From contig CCKK01000003.1 of assembly GCA_001048675.1 (NCBI GenBank), forward strand, positions 62,001-126,000: a stretch of DNA of 64,000 nt, read 5' to 3'. The position numbers were made by a program, and so were the translations under genes. Of this stretch, positions 27,819 through 36,998 are shown piece by piece (position 1 is the stretch's first letter; every line of letters starts with the position of its first letter). The DNA comes from Vibrio diabolicus. GTDB lineage: Bacteria > Pseudomonadota > Gammaproteobacteria > Enterobacterales > Vibrionaceae. The notes beneath the pieces were generated by a model. The model saw only the letters and a list, made by a program, of their open reading frames with translations. It did not search any database and was not told the origin of the DNA.

Positions 27819-29276
27819 TTAACCGATCAGAGCAGGAATACCCGGAAGCTGACCAACGACAGCAAGCGAACCTGCACAAACGATAAATGCAGTGCCAGGA
27901 ATCAGGTATTTATCTTTTCGCGACAGTTCGTTGGCACGCTCATGGTCGCCGATAAGTCCAAGGTTATCCAGTAGCATCGTGATTGCCCAGCCAAAGACTG
28001 GATTAACGAATGCACAGGCAAAAATACAGATACCGGCACTGAGTGAATCTTTATGCTTGTGGATCATCTGCATTCCCGCTTCAAGAAGTGGTAAGAATAC
28101 ACCGACAATCAAAGCAACACGCAGAACAGGCTCCCACATTGCTAGATCCATTGGATAGCCAATTACCGCCGCAGCAATACACATGAAACCCGTTAACAGT
28201 GCGCCACCTGGAATAGGACGTTTAGCAATTGCGGCTGGAATCATGTACGTTCCCCAAGAAGAAGCTAGGTTTCCGCCACCTAATAGTGAGCCAACCCCCT
28301 GACGAACAGACGCTCCGACCATCGTGTCGTCGACATCCATGAGTACGCCTTTCGCTTCTTTTGGGTAGTTAAGTTCTTGAAACACACGATGGCCGAGATA
28401 ATCAGGGGACCACATAGCGACTGCCAGTAGCGCAAAAGGAGTCACGGCAATAAAGTGCTCTAGGGTTGGCCAGCCTAGCTGCCAGCCTGTATCTTCACCC
28501 CACCAATAGAATGGACTGAAATTAGGCAGGCCCGGCTCAGTGGTAAAAGCAAACTCAGCTCCCATCAAATAAGCAACAATACCCGCGAGTGCAGAGCACA
28601 GAGGGATTGCCAACCAACGCTTGTTGATCTTAGCTAGGTAGGCATAAACCATAACGGTTAGGCCTATGACCACAAACGAAATGTAACCTTGGTCTGTACT
28701 TGCAGCCCACGCCTCAGTCTTATTAATCTGTCCGAGCAATCCAACAGCGCCTAGGTAGATCAATAACCCTCCTCGAACCCCAATGCCAGTCAAGGTCATG
28801 AGTTTAGAACCGCCTTTAGTCAAAGCGAGAATTAAGCCAAAAGCACATACCATCAAGCCAAGCGCCAGAGGATGCCCTCCTGCGGCAGCAATCATGGGAA
28901 TCAGCGGTATCATTGGGCCGTGGGTACCGGCTAGGTTTGCGTTCGGGTTTAGGATGGCAGAAAACAAAATAACGAACAGAGCACCCGCGATAAGCAATTC
29001 GTAACGCACGTTTTCTGCAACGAACTCCGGAGATAAACCGAACTGAGCAGCAAAGGCAGCAACCATGGCGGTGACCATCACCACTTTACCAATGGTTGCG
29101 GCTAATGCAGGCACCCAGTCTTCGATTTCAATACTGTAATCACGTGATGGCAAATGAATACCCCAACGACGAAAGCTCATGATGGTTAAATCATGGTTTA
29201 GAAAGTCTTCACGACTTTCAAATTCATGCGGTTTTTTGCGCACATCTCTGTAAAAGGTCTTACTTGAGTCAGACAT
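27819..29276 (-). CDS. Polytopic membrane protein, probable DUF3360-family transporter
   Basis: 485 residues. A polar N-terminus of about 50 residues is followed by roughly 10-12 hydrophobic helices (for example VVMVTAMVAAFAAQFGL, LLIAGALFVILFSAIL, ALGLMVCAFGLILAL). NPNANLAGTHGPMIPLIP and GVGSLLGGGNLASSWGTYM resemble the half-helix motifs of the NCS2/SulP transporter fold. It fits the Vibrio DUF3360 family (about 490 residues, function unknown), a recollection rather than a search result. AAAGGA precedes the ATG. It is monocistronic and converges on trpB. Substrate unknown; xanthine/uracil-like or anion transport are guesses. Confidence 0.75.
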   Translation of the reverse strand: MSDSSKTFYRDVRKKPHEFESREDFLNHDLTIMSFRRWGIHLPSRDYSIEIEDWVPALAATIGKVVMVTAMVAAFAAQFGLSPEFVAENVRYELLIAGALFVILFSAILNPNANLAGTHGPMIPLIPMIAAAGGHPLALGLMVCAFGLILALTKGGSKLMTLTGIGVRGGLLIYLGAVGLLGQINKTEAWAASTDQGYISFVVIGLTVMVYAYLAKINKRWLAIPLCSALAGIVAYLMGAEFAFTTEPGLPNFSPFYWWGEDTGWQLGWPTLEHFIAVTPFALLAVAMWSPDYLGHRVFQELNYPKEAKGVLMDVDDTMVGASVRQGVGSLLGGGNLASSWGTYMIPAAIAKRPIPGGALLTGFMCIAAAVIGYPMDLAMWEPVLRVALIVGVFLPLLEAGMQMIHKHKDSLSAGICIFACAFVNPVFGWAITMLLDNLGLIGDHERANELSRKDKYLIPGTAFIVCAGSLAVVGQLPGIPALIG

Positions 29277-29762
29277 TGAGCTATCCTTTGTTATATTTCA
29301 ACGTTGAACTATGCCAACTAGAGTTTCGCTTGGTATACAGACCAATACGAGACAACACCCACATCAAACATCGAGGCCACACCAAGAAAGTGGTATGGCT
29401 AATTTTTGATTTGAACCTATTAAGCATGTATTGCTATCGGTAGGAATATTAGACATTAGTAAAAGAACAACAAAAATCTCACTTATTACACAAAGATTTA
29501 ACATTGCATTAGAGTACGCGGATCTTTAGTGAGAGTTTTTGAACAGCAATTCAACAAGATGAACAGCCGCAACTCCACCTGTGCTTTTCAAGGTAGAAAA
29601 ACATGTCTGAATTCACACAGGTAATTGGTTAATTTTGCTCATGCAAGTACGCACTAACAACATCAAATCGAGTTGCAACCCAAACCATCACTGCCTAACT
29701 ATAGATATCTCTGTAATGTATAGTTTGCTAAACTCCACCCTTTGATGAGTAAGGCCCCTAAA
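29277..29762. other. 486-base intergenic region between the divergent DUF3360 and VF530 genes
   Basis: A+T-rich. It must hold both divergent promoters. Two very short frames (21 codons from 29580 and 9 codons from 29603) overlap in its middle but have no supporting features. I see no known regulatory RNA or operator. Confidence 0.5.
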
Positions 29763-30176
29763 ATGATGACTGACGAAGAAAGAATCGAGCTGCAACGAAA
29801 CAACCCACTGCACGGGTTAAAGCTAGAAACTATGTTGCAAGAGTTGGTGGATTTTTATGGCTGGGACATTCTAGATACAGCAATGCGCTTTAATTGCTTT
29901 AACACTAAGCCTTCGATTGCAAGTAGTGTGAAGTATTTAAAGAAGACCGAATGGGCGAGAGAAAAATTAGAAAATTTTTACCTTTATCGCTTTAAGCGCA
30001 TGCCACGCGCAAGTGAAGAAGAATATGATTTACCACCGAGAGCTCGTACGTTCCCTCATGGTCTTGAACCTAAAGAGCCAATGCCGCTAACCGTTGACTC
30101 TATCCTCAAGTCACAAGCTAAAGCTGCATCCGCATTTAAAAAACGTTCACCTCGTGGACGTCCGACGCGTCGATAG
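29763..30176 (+). CDS. VF530-family DNA-binding protein
   Basis: 137 residues. The central ~70 residues match the VF530/DUF2132 family, a small helical DNA-binding fold solved from Vibrio fischeri: NNPLHGLKLETMLQELVDFY, GWDILDTAMRFNCFNTKPSI, SSVKYLKKTEWAREKLE. A basic C-terminal tail (AFKKRSPRGRPTRR) follows. ATG 29763 is chosen because TAAGG lies 8 bases ahead; ATG 29745 lacks a ribosome site. Biological role unknown. A hairpin terminator follows at 30195. Confidence 0.88.
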   Translation: MMTDEERIELQRNNPLHGLKLETMLQELVDFYGWDILDTAMRFNCFNTKPSIASSVKYLKKTEWAREKLENFYLYRFKRMPRASEEEYDLPPRARTFPHGLEPKEPMPLTVDSILKSQAKAASAFKKRSPRGRPTRR

Positions 30177-30194
30177 TACATAACCTTGAAAAGC

Positions 30195-30238
30195 AATAGA
30201 GCCCTACTGGTACCTCCAGCAAGGCTCTATTGTTCTTT
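30195..30238 (+). terminator. Terminator of the VF530-family gene
   Basis: A 9-bp stem aatagagcc / ggctctatt with a 19-base loop and a following T-rich gttcttt. Confidence 0.65.
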
Positions 30239-30326
30239 AAAGAAATGGCTAGAAGAGAATACTCAAGCTAGTGCGCCCCCTTCTCCAGCGCCTCCCATAA
30301 GTAAACTCACATGTAGTTTACGTTTT

Positions 30327-31577
30327 CTATTGATTACGCTTTTTCTTCTTTTTACCCGTACCTGCTGGCTTTGCTCGCGGCTTCATCGGTAAAAAGTAGG
30401 CTTCACTTTGGTCGTCTTCCACTTCAAAGCCCTCTACTTGCTCACGTTCAAGTTGGAACTTATTTTTCTTTTCTATCACTTTGAAATGGTGATAGTCATC
30501 GTAATCGATAAGGGATAGCCCTAGACCCACTTCACCAGCACGACCACTACGCCCTATTCGATGCATATAGTCAGCAGGACTACGCGGGAGATCGAAGTTA
30601 ATCACCACTGGCAGCTTTTCAATATCAAGGCCACGTGCTGCGATATCGGTGGCAATAAGAACTTGAATCTCGCCAGACTTAAAACCGTCAAGTACACGAG
30701 TACGAGCGCCCTGCCCTTTATCACCATGGAAAACTTCAGCAGTAATACCGCGTTTTGACAGCTTTTGAGCTAAATGGTTACAGGCATTCTTAGCATTCAC
30801 AAAAATCAAAGTCTGTCGCCACTGATGCTGTTTGATTAAGTGCGCAAGTACCGCCGTTTTCTCACCTTTATTTACACTAAACACGCGTTGCACCAAAGTG
30901 CTGGCTTCTGCGCTCTGCAACTGAACTTCAACAGGGTCGCGGAGCAAGTGCTGAGCCAGCGTCGTGACTTTATCAGGGAAAGTAGCAGAAAATAACAGCG
31001 TCTGTTTCTTCTCTGGCAGTAACGCAAGAATCTTATTCAGTTCTTCGGTAAATCCGAGGCTCAACATACGGTCAGCTTCATCGAGCACGAGCGTTTTTAC
31101 TTGGTCCAACTTAATCGCGTTACTGGATACCAGATCAAGTAATCGACCCGGCGTAGCTACGATAATGTCACAGCCACCGCGAAGCGCTAGCATTTGTGGG
31201 TTCACCGATACACCACCAAATACGGCAACCGTTTTGATCTTATCTCTAAGATGGTATGAGTAAGATTTGACGTTGTATGCCACCTGTGATGCCAGCTCAC
31301 GAGTTGGAACTAAAATCAGGTGAGAAACGAAGTTACCACGGCGATTATTTGATTCATCTTGCTGAACAATTTTTTGCAGAATTGGAAGCGAAAAAGCAGC
31401 GGTTTTACCAGAGCCCGTATTGGCACCGCCAACAATGTCTTTCCCTTCAAGGATATAAGGAATGGTATGAGATTGAATGGGCGTCGGTTGGCTGTATTCT
31501 AACGCTTCTAGTCGCTCGACTAAGGTTGGAATCAGGCCAAGATCGGCAAATGTCGCTTGCTGTGTTTTATCTGTCAT
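30327..31577 (-). CDS. DEAD-box RNA helicase (third copy)
   Basis: 416 residues. Q motif (FADLGLIPTLVERLEALEYSQ), Walker A ANTGSGKT (about 52-59), PTRELASQV, FGGVSVNPQ, ATPGRLLDL, DEADRML, SAT, IATDIAARGLDIEKLP and HRIGRSGRAG are all present. The C-terminal ~50 residues contain an acidic patch (EGFEVEDDQSEAYF) and a Lys-rich end (GTGKKKKKRNQ). It is RhlE-like by its core and distinct from the copy at 18.8 kb in motif details (ANTGSGKT, GRSGRAG). The ribosome site is weak. Likely role in RNA remodelling; specific substrate unknown. Confidence 0.92.
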   Translation of the reverse strand: MTDKTQQATFADLGLIPTLVERLEALEYSQPTPIQSHTIPYILEGKDIVGGANTGSGKTAAFSLPILQKIVQQDESNNRRGNFVSHLILVPTRELASQVAYNVKSYSYHLRDKIKTVAVFGGVSVNPQMLALRGGCDIIVATPGRLLDLVSSNAIKLDQVKTLVLDEADRMLSLGFTEELNKILALLPEKKQTLLFSATFPDKVTTLAQHLLRDPVEVQLQSAEASTLVQRVFSVNKGEKTAVLAHLIKQHQWRQTLIFVNAKNACNHLAQKLSKRGITAEVFHGDKGQGARTRVLDGFKSGEIQVLIATDIAARGLDIEKLPVVINFDLPRSPADYMHRIGRSGRAGEVGLGLSLIDYDDYHHFKVIEKKNKFQLEREQVEGFEVEDDQSEAYFLPMKPRAKPAGTGKKKKKRNQ

Positions 31578-31758
31578 TACGATGAGTGGCTCAGTGCTAG
31601 TAAAGGCCGTGTATCTTATGCTATTTCGCGTCTGGATGTTAGCGATAATGGCCCAAACAGAAGATTGGTGAAAGAAGCACTTGCTTATGTTGGGTGAGTA
31701 AATGTATGTAAAACCTCAGTACATAAAAACGAACCTAATTTAGGTAAGCTCTTGGCAA

Positions 31759-32553
31759 CTATATGCCACGACTCGAAAAGTAACGCGTGGGTGAATCACC
31801 ATAGACCCGACGAAACATAGCGATAAAGTTACTGGGCGTCGAATAACCCAAAGCATGTGCAACCGCTCCTACGGACTCTCCGCGAGCCATCATTTCTAAC
31901 GAATGTATTAGCAGTGCTTGTTGCCGCCATTCACTAAAACTCATGTTTAACTCACTTCGAATCAATCGTCTTAATGTCCGAGATGAGACTGCCCCGATCT
32001 TTGCCCAATGCTCCACAGAATGTTTGCTGTTTGGGTCTATTAAAATCGCTTGAGTAACTTTTTGCAGTCTCGGATCTCTGGGCAGTGGGATGTGGAGTGA
32101 CTCATGAGGGCTATTGACGATTTCATCGGATATTACGGCAAGAATACGTAAAGACTGTATGGATAGATCGTCTGTTTTGCTCCATATCGATGCTCTAACC
32201 GATAGGGCTTTCAACACATCGCTCATTTGGATCACACAAGGTCTCATTGGAAACCGCTCACAACTCTCTGGAGTAAACAGTAATGAACGACCTTTCAGAG
32301 AACCACAAAAATAAACACTGTGCATCGCCCCCGGGGGGATCCAACCAGCTCGGTGAGGGGGTAGTATCCACGTTCCTTCATCGGTTTTGACCTGAATTAG
32401 CCCTTCATCTATACACAGTAGCTGGCCTCGATGATGACTGTGCCAATTATGTGGCCGTTGATCCAAATTGTTGAAGTCGCTCCTTTCATGCTGCCACTCC
32501 TTAGCGATCAGTGCGGCGCCATTTTTCCATTCGCTGTAATCAGAGTTTGTCAC
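31759..32553 (-). CDS. AraC-family regulator with N-terminal cupin
   Basis: 264 residues with a GTG start. The cupin domain shows HNWHSHHRGQLLCIDEG and ILPPHRAGWIPPGAMHSVYF, which carry the usual His-rich sensor pocket. The AraC double helix-turn-helix is at the end: VEHWAKIGAVSSRTLRRLIR and VGAVAHALGYSTPSNFIAMF, closing with YGDSPTRYF. It is divergent from the TauE gene (123 bases apart), which is its likely target. A decayed copy of its C-terminal end lies at 34.5 kb. Effector unknown. Confidence 0.88.
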   Translation of the reverse strand: MTNSDYSEWKNGAALIAKEWQHERSDFNNLDQRPHNWHSHHRGQLLCIDEGLIQVKTDEGTWILPPHRAGWIPPGAMHSVYFCGSLKGRSLLFTPESCERFPMRPCVIQMSDVLKALSVRASIWSKTDDLSIQSLRILAVISDEIVNSPHESLHIPLPRDPRLQKVTQAILIDPNSKHSVEHWAKIGAVSSRTLRRLIRSELNMSFSEWRQQALLIHSLEMMARGESVGAVAHALGYSTPSNFIAMFRRVYGDSPTRYFSSRGI

Positions 32554-32676
32554 TTTATTTACTCAATTCCATTTTGGCCATTATTCATTATTTTCTGTCC
32601 TCTTAACGTTACCATAGCAAGTTAGCGTTCGAGTAACATTTTAACAACGACCATTTTTATCGAAGGCAGAACCATC

Positions 32677-33483
32677 ATGAACGAACCTATCTTTATTATC
32701 TATTACATTACAGCAGGCTTGGGCATTGGCTTTCTCGCTGGACTCGTTGGTGTGGGTGGTGGTGGAATGGCCGTCCCTATTTTTGCGTTTCTGTTTTCAC
32801 TACAGGGAATAGCTGATACAGAAGTTGTCCACCTTGCCTTAGGGACATCAATGGCTTCGATGATTATTACAACATTAGGCAGCATGCGCGCTCACTACAA
32901 AAAAGAGAATGTAGACTGGACAATGGTAGTAAAAATGTTGAGCGGAGTTCTAGTCGGAACATTTTGCGCCACATTCGTAGCATCGTATCTACAGGGGATC
33001 TATCTGGCAGGGTTTTTCAGCGTATTCATGTTGTATGTAGCTTATAAGATGTTTCTCAACACTGAAAATGAGTACAACCCGAACCCACACGGGGCTATCG
33101 GTAATATGACTGTAGGCTCGGTGATTGGCTCTGTATCAGCACTTGTCTCTATAAGCGGTGCGGGGCTGATCATCCCCTATCTTGTCCAGCAAAATTTTGA
33201 GGTAAAACGAGCTATTGGCACCTCTGCTGCGATAGGTTTCCCTGTAGCGCTATCAGGAAGCCTCGGTTACATGTTAAACGGATGGGAAAATACAGATTGG
33301 AACAACTTAGTATTAGGATACATATACCTTCCTGCAATGATCAGCTTCTCCATTAGCAGCTACTTAACTACTAGCCTCGGAGTGCGTTGCGCAGAGTATT
33401 TCCCAAATAAAGTTCTTAAGAAAATCGTTGGTATTTTGTGTGTTCTTCTAAGTTTTAAAATGCTGGGACAAGTACTTAATTAG
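32677..33483 (+). CDS. TauE/SafE-family sulfite/organosulfur exporter-like permease
   Basis: 268 residues with about 8 hydrophobic segments. The N-terminal LGIGFLAGLVGVGGGGMAVP and the repeated ISGAGLIIPYLV are the duplicated GG-rich motifs of TauE/SafE (DUF81) permeases, which export sulfite or sulfoacetate-like anions. AAGG lies 8 bases ahead of the ATG. It is divergent from the AraC gene and followed by a convergent hydrolase-like gene. No sulfur-metabolism gene is nearby, so the substrate is unproved. Confidence 0.9.
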   Translation: MNEPIFIIYYITAGLGIGFLAGLVGVGGGGMAVPIFAFLFSLQGIADTEVVHLALGTSMASMIITTLGSMRAHYKKENVDWTMVVKMLSGVLVGTFCATFVASYLQGIYLAGFFSVFMLYVAYKMFLNTENEYNPNPHGAIGNMTVGSVIGSVSALVSISGAGLIIPYLVQQNFEVKRAIGTSAAIGFPVALSGSLGYMLNGWENTDWNNLVLGYIYLPAMISFSISSYLTTSLGVRCAEYFPNKVLKKIVGILCVLLSFKMLGQVLN

Positions 33484-33606
33484 GGCAAGTAATACAGTCA
33501 TCAGTATGTCTTGCAATATGTTGTGGGGACAAGCCTGAAAAACTTACTTCTCGCTTTGCAGGTCCAGGCACACAATGTGTAAGAAAGCTCCGCATTGTTG
33601 TTATTC

Positions 33607-34512
33607 TTATGACTTTGTTAAACCAGCCAGAATTACATCCAAAATTTGCTGGTGATTGTCCTTTCTGGAAACCTCGTCACGCTCCTGGCAAAGTGCTTCC
33701 TCCCCTTCTGATGCGAGAATTTTAATGCCACGCTCAGTACATTCTGCGAACGCACTAAACTGACTCGCACTGGGGATCTCTTGAAATGTCACATTGGGAA
33801 GAGCAACAAGTGATTCGGCTGGTGTCAGTGCGGGATGTAGCCGATCAGAAAGCGTCACCACGGTGATAGCATTGTTCATCAAGGCCAGAGTTTCAGGGAC
33901 AAAAGTTTTCGTTAGCTCAGGGTTGACAACGACGACCGATTTCAGTTTGTTTTCAGACTGAAATCGGGGGAATTTTTGATCCGGGATGCTGGTAATATCA
34001 ACGTTATTTTCACGTAACCAATGACAGTCTACATTGGTGGCGTTGTGACACGATGTTCGATATTTTTCCGGGCTTATTTGCGCTCCGGAGAGCATCAGCA
34101 TAGATGTGCCACCCAGAAAAAAGCCGACACCCTGCACTGCATCTGTATCTACGCCTCCGGACAGTATCCCGACCGAACTTAATTCGTTCAGCCCAAGCAC
34201 CAAATCACTAGTCCTGAAAGTGATTTCATCAACAGCCATTTCTGCATTGATTTCGTTCGGTGCAGGAGGCTTTGGTACCACAACGATATAACCTTGTTTC
34301 GCTAGGCCCGAAGCTATCCAACCACTATGGGAAAATGCTGACCGTGTTCCGCCCTGCGACAAAAGCACAACGGGAAATTTTCCACTTGCTAACGGGGCAT
34401 CTAACTGCGTTTTGACTGTTAGCGCAGAATGGTATTTCGGCTCATTCGTACTGGCGCTGACACTGACACACAATGTAGCGAGTAGAAACGACATTATTAT
34501 TTTGGTTTTCAT
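33607..34512 (-). CDS. Exported alpha/beta-hydrolase-like protein lacking the nucleophile serine
   Basis: 301 residues with a signal peptide (MKTKIIMSFLLATLCVSVSA), hence periplasmic. FPVVLLSQGGTRS and the later strand-turn fit the dienelactone hydrolase / PAF-acetylhydrolase-type fold. The nucleophile elbow, expected as GHSLGG, reads GFFLGGTSML, so the catalytic Ser is Phe. A candidate acid (SDRLHPALT) and His (KDNHQQIL) remain. It is therefore probably not a serine hydrolase and may bind a ligand. It converges on the TauE gene. Function unknown. Confidence 0.75.
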   Translation of the reverse strand: MKTKIIMSFLLATLCVSVSASTNEPKYHSALTVKTQLDAPLASGKFPVVLLSQGGTRSAFSHSGWIASGLAKQGYIVVVPKPPAPNEINAEMAVDEITFRTSDLVLGLNELSSVGILSGGVDTDAVQGVGFFLGGTSMLMLSGAQISPEKYRTSCHNATNVDCHWLRENNVDITSIPDQKFPRFQSENKLKSVVVVNPELTKTFVPETLALMNNAITVVTLSDRLHPALTPAESLVALPNVTFQEIPSASQFSAFAECTERGIKILASEGEEALCQERDEVSRKDNHQQILDVILAGLTKS

Positions 34513-34535
34513 TTTTACCCCAGCCGATCAATACA

Positions 34536-34636
34536 TTACTCTGCACGGCATCTGGAAAAATAACGCGCAGGAGATTCTCCATATATTTTGCGAAACATAG
34601 CAATAAAGTTACTTGGAGTCGAGTAACCCAAAGCGA
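34536..34636 (-). pseudogene. Remnant of an AraC-family regulator (C-terminal 32 codons)
   Basis: On the minus strand the frame reads ALGYSTPSNFIAMFRKIYGE, then SPARYFSRC, to a TAA at 34536-34538. This is nearly the same as the end of the regulator gene at 31759 (ALGYSTPSNFIAMFRRVYGD), and the DNA is also clearly related over about 42 bases. Upstream of this fragment the similarity stops. The fragment begins in sequence without a start codon, so it is non-functional. Confidence 0.8.
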
Positions 34637-34759
34637 GTGTTTGCTTTGAACTACGCCAACAAGCTTTTGGACATTAATGAGCTACGCTAACCTCCCTAAT
34701 AATCGGAATTGACATGAGGAAATGTATGGCAAACCTTAGTTGGAACGCTGAATATTTGT

Positions 34760-35731
34760 CTAAGGCTGTTGGTGGAACGTTTTCCTCCATCGGTTAGGGG
34801 TTACCTCATAACGCTCTTTAAATTTATCTCTGAAAATGAGAACTGAGCTAAACCCTGTTTTTGCAACAATCTGTTCAATAGACAAATCTGTAGATTCAAG
34901 TAGATCCTGAGCCAAGTTTAGTCGCTCAGCCGTCAGCCATTCTCCAAATGACATACCTGTAGCTCTATTAAATTTTCTCGTAAAAGTTCGGCGGGACATC
35001 ATCACTGAATCTGCTAGCTCATCCAGTGAATATTTTTGATTGATATCACGCCTGATATTGTCCATTAATGCATTGATACGTGAATCAGATGTCGTCACAG
35101 GTATAGGTTGATCGATAAACTGAGCTTGCCCACCGTCTCTGTATGGAGGCACAACCATTCTTCTTGCTACTCGGTTCGCAATCGTACTGCTGTAGTATTT
35201 TCGGAAAACATACAGACAGCAATCGATACCTGCGGCAGTACCTGCTGAGGTTATCACCCCGCTATCTTCAACATATAAGGCATTCGTATCGAGCGAAACT
35301 TCTGGAAAGCGTTGACTAAAATCCTGTTCTAATTCCCAATGTGTCGCAGCTCGTTTCCCCGCTAATAAGCCAGCATAAGCGAGAACATAACCACCAAGAC
35401 ATAAACCGACAACCAATGCGCCTCGGGCATGAGCACGACAGAGAGCATTGAGCAACTTTTCATTAGGGCGCTCGTCAATTGTTCTCCAATAAGGTACAAC
35501 GATGATGTCGCAATACTCTAGGAAATCAAGCTGCGCCTCGGTATGAATTTCCATACCGATATCAGATAAAATCGGTCCTTCCTCTCCAGCGACAAATTTA
35601 AGCTCGAAAAAAGCTTCATTAAGGGTATCTCTTCCAAACACAATGCTAGGGACAGAAATATGAAACGGGCTAAAGCGATTGAAAACAACAACAGCAACGG
35701 AAGGAATTTTATGGTTTTCATTGAGATACAT
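34760..35731 (-). CDS. GlxA-family regulator (DJ-1/PfpI domain plus AraC HTH)
   Basis: 323 residues. The N-terminal ~190 residues form a DJ-1/PfpI-like domain (VAVVVFNRFSPFHISVPSIV, IIVVPYW, and the nucleophile-elbow region VVGLCLGGYVLAYAG). The C-terminal ~110 residues are an AraC domain (YSLDELADSVMMSRRTFTRK, LSIEQIVAKTGFSSVLIFRD, closing VTPNRWRKTF). Such proteins sense small nitrogen metabolites or stress signals. It follows the MBL and SnoaL genes on the same strand (64-base gap), so it probably regulates them. Effector unknown. Confidence 0.88.
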   Translation of the reverse strand: MYLNENHKIPSVAVVVFNRFSPFHISVPSIVFGRDTLNEAFFELKFVAGEEGPILSDIGMEIHTEAQLDFLEYCDIIVVPYWRTIDERPNEKLLNALCRAHARGALVVGLCLGGYVLAYAGLLAGKRAATHWELEQDFSQRFPEVSLDTNALYVEDSGVITSAGTAAGIDCCLYVFRKYYSSTIANRVARRMVVPPYRDGGQAQFIDQPIPVTTSDSRINALMDNIRRDINQKYSLDELADSVMMSRRTFTRKFNRATGMSFGEWLTAERLNLAQDLLESTDLSIEQIVAKTGFSSVLIFRDKFKERYEVTPNRWRKTFHQQP

Positions 35732-35795
35732 AGTTCGTTTCCAAAGTAAAATGCACAGAGCAATGTCAATGAATCACTCTGTGCCGTTATCAACT

Positions 35796-36197
35796 CTAAC
35801 TCTGTAGTTGCTTCATAATATCAACCTCATTGAAGTGCGCTCGTTTTTCGATGATTTTGCCGTCTTTAATCTTTAGCTGCATCATCAATGAAAATCGAAC
35901 CTTCTTCCCTGTTGGCTTCAAATTATGCATAGGTGCCGAATGAACGCCTTCAAATATCATATAACAAGCTACTTTATCATCATGAGCGAAGATGTCATGT
36001 ATACGGAAAACAAAGCCAGGAAAACCGTCCATATTTCCCTTTTCCTGAGTAAGGAAACCGTTGATATCTAATGGTGTATCTACTTGTGGGTAGAAAGTGA
36101 ATTGCTCATGGCACATTGAAGCTACTGCATCATAATCATTGCCCTCTATAGCCCTGTAGAAAGACTTCACTAGCTCAATATTTGTCTCAGATGTCAT
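35796..36197 (-). CDS. SnoaL/NTF2-like protein
   Basis: About 133 residues. The sequence SETNIELVKSFYRAIEGNDY and AVASMCHEQFTFYPQVD are typical of the NTF2-like/SnoaL alpha+beta barrel. VACYMIFEGVHSAP and VRFSLMMQLKIKDGKI, EKRAHFNEVDIMKQL complete the fold. Members act as isomerases/cyclases or bind small molecules; the true reaction cannot be assigned. Two starts are possible: ATG 36197 (AGGAG 10 bases ahead, preferred) or ATG 36206 (too close to AGGAG). It starts 24 bases after the MBL gene, clearly in an operon. Confidence 0.82.
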   Translation of the reverse strand: MTSETNIELVKSFYRAIEGNDYDAVASMCHEQFTFYPQVDTPLDINGFLTQEKGNMDGFPGFVFRIHDIFAHDDKVACYMIFEGVHSAPMHNLKPTGKKVRFSLMMQLKIKDGKIIEKRAHFNEVDIMKQLQS

Positions 36198-36221
36198 TAC
36201 CAGCATACTCCTAACATCAAA

Positions 36222-36998
36222 CTAAAGTGTTACTGTTTCACCATCTTCTGGAACAAACACAAAATCGCTAATCATATTTGCAACTGCGTATTCGCGCATT
36301 TCTTGAGTCGTTACCAATACATGGTTAACTGCGCCCATATGAGTCGCAACGATTTTTGCTTTAGGAAGTACTTGGTGTGTTTTTAGTACATCTTCTTTAC
36401 CCATGATAATAGGTCCAAAGCCCAGTACATGCGCCCAGCCAGTATTGAGAATAACGACACCAGGTTGTTCTTTTTTCATGGTTTCTTCTACACTTGGGAT
36501 CCAAATCGTATCACCAACCACGTACAATTTTTCTTCATCGGCATGAGAGAAGATAACGCCCGTCACTTCACCCAAAATTTCTGCCATTTGTTCATGCTGG
36601 AAAGCAGCTTCTGGGCCATGCTGGCAGACTGTACGTGTAAATGAAATACCGTGATATTCAGTCTCTTCAGAGAAAATTTTAACGTTGGTAAAACCTTGTG
36701 ATAGAAGAATAGCTTCATCACCTTCGTGTTGTACAAAAATCAATTTATCTTTAGGTATCACATTTACTGCTGTTTCATCCCAGTGGTCTGGGTGAGTATG
36801 AGTTAGCAAAACTGCGTCCACATTGATGATGCTTTCAATAGGCAAAGGCAATTCAACTGTTGGATTGCGTAAGTGTGAATTTGCTGTTCCTTCAAATCCA
36901 GGGTAAGTGCCTTTTGGCGCTAACATTGGGTCAATAAGAAATGTTTTACCTGCATAATCGATGATTTGTGTTGCATTGCGAATTTGTGTGATTTTCAT
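36222..36998 (-). CDS. Metallo-beta-lactamase-fold hydrolase (UlaG-like)
   Basis: 258 residues. The metal-binding motif LLTHTHPDHWDE (about 64-75) gives HxHxDH; further ligands are the His in VCQHGPEA, the Asp in VVGDTIW and the C-terminal THMGAVNHV. The N-terminal MKITQIRNATQIIDYAGKTF and LIDPMLAPKG follow the UlaG/L-ascorbate-6-phosphate lactonase-like pattern of cytosolic MBL proteins. It should hydrolyse a small ester or lactone. TGGAG precedes the ATG. It heads a three-gene cluster with a SnoaL protein and a GlxA-type regulator. Confidence 0.9.
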   Translation of the reverse strand: MKITQIRNATQIIDYAGKTFLIDPMLAPKGTYPGFEGTANSHLRNPTVELPLPIESIINVDAVLLTHTHPDHWDETAVNVIPKDKLIFVQHEGDEAILLSQGFTNVKIFSEETEYHGISFTRTVCQHGPEAAFQHEQMAEILGEVTGVIFSHADEEKLYVVGDTIWIPSVEETMKKEQPGVVILNTGWAHVLGFGPIIMGKEDVLKTHQVLPKAKIVATHMGAVNHVLVTTQEMREYAVANMISDFVFVPEDGETVTL

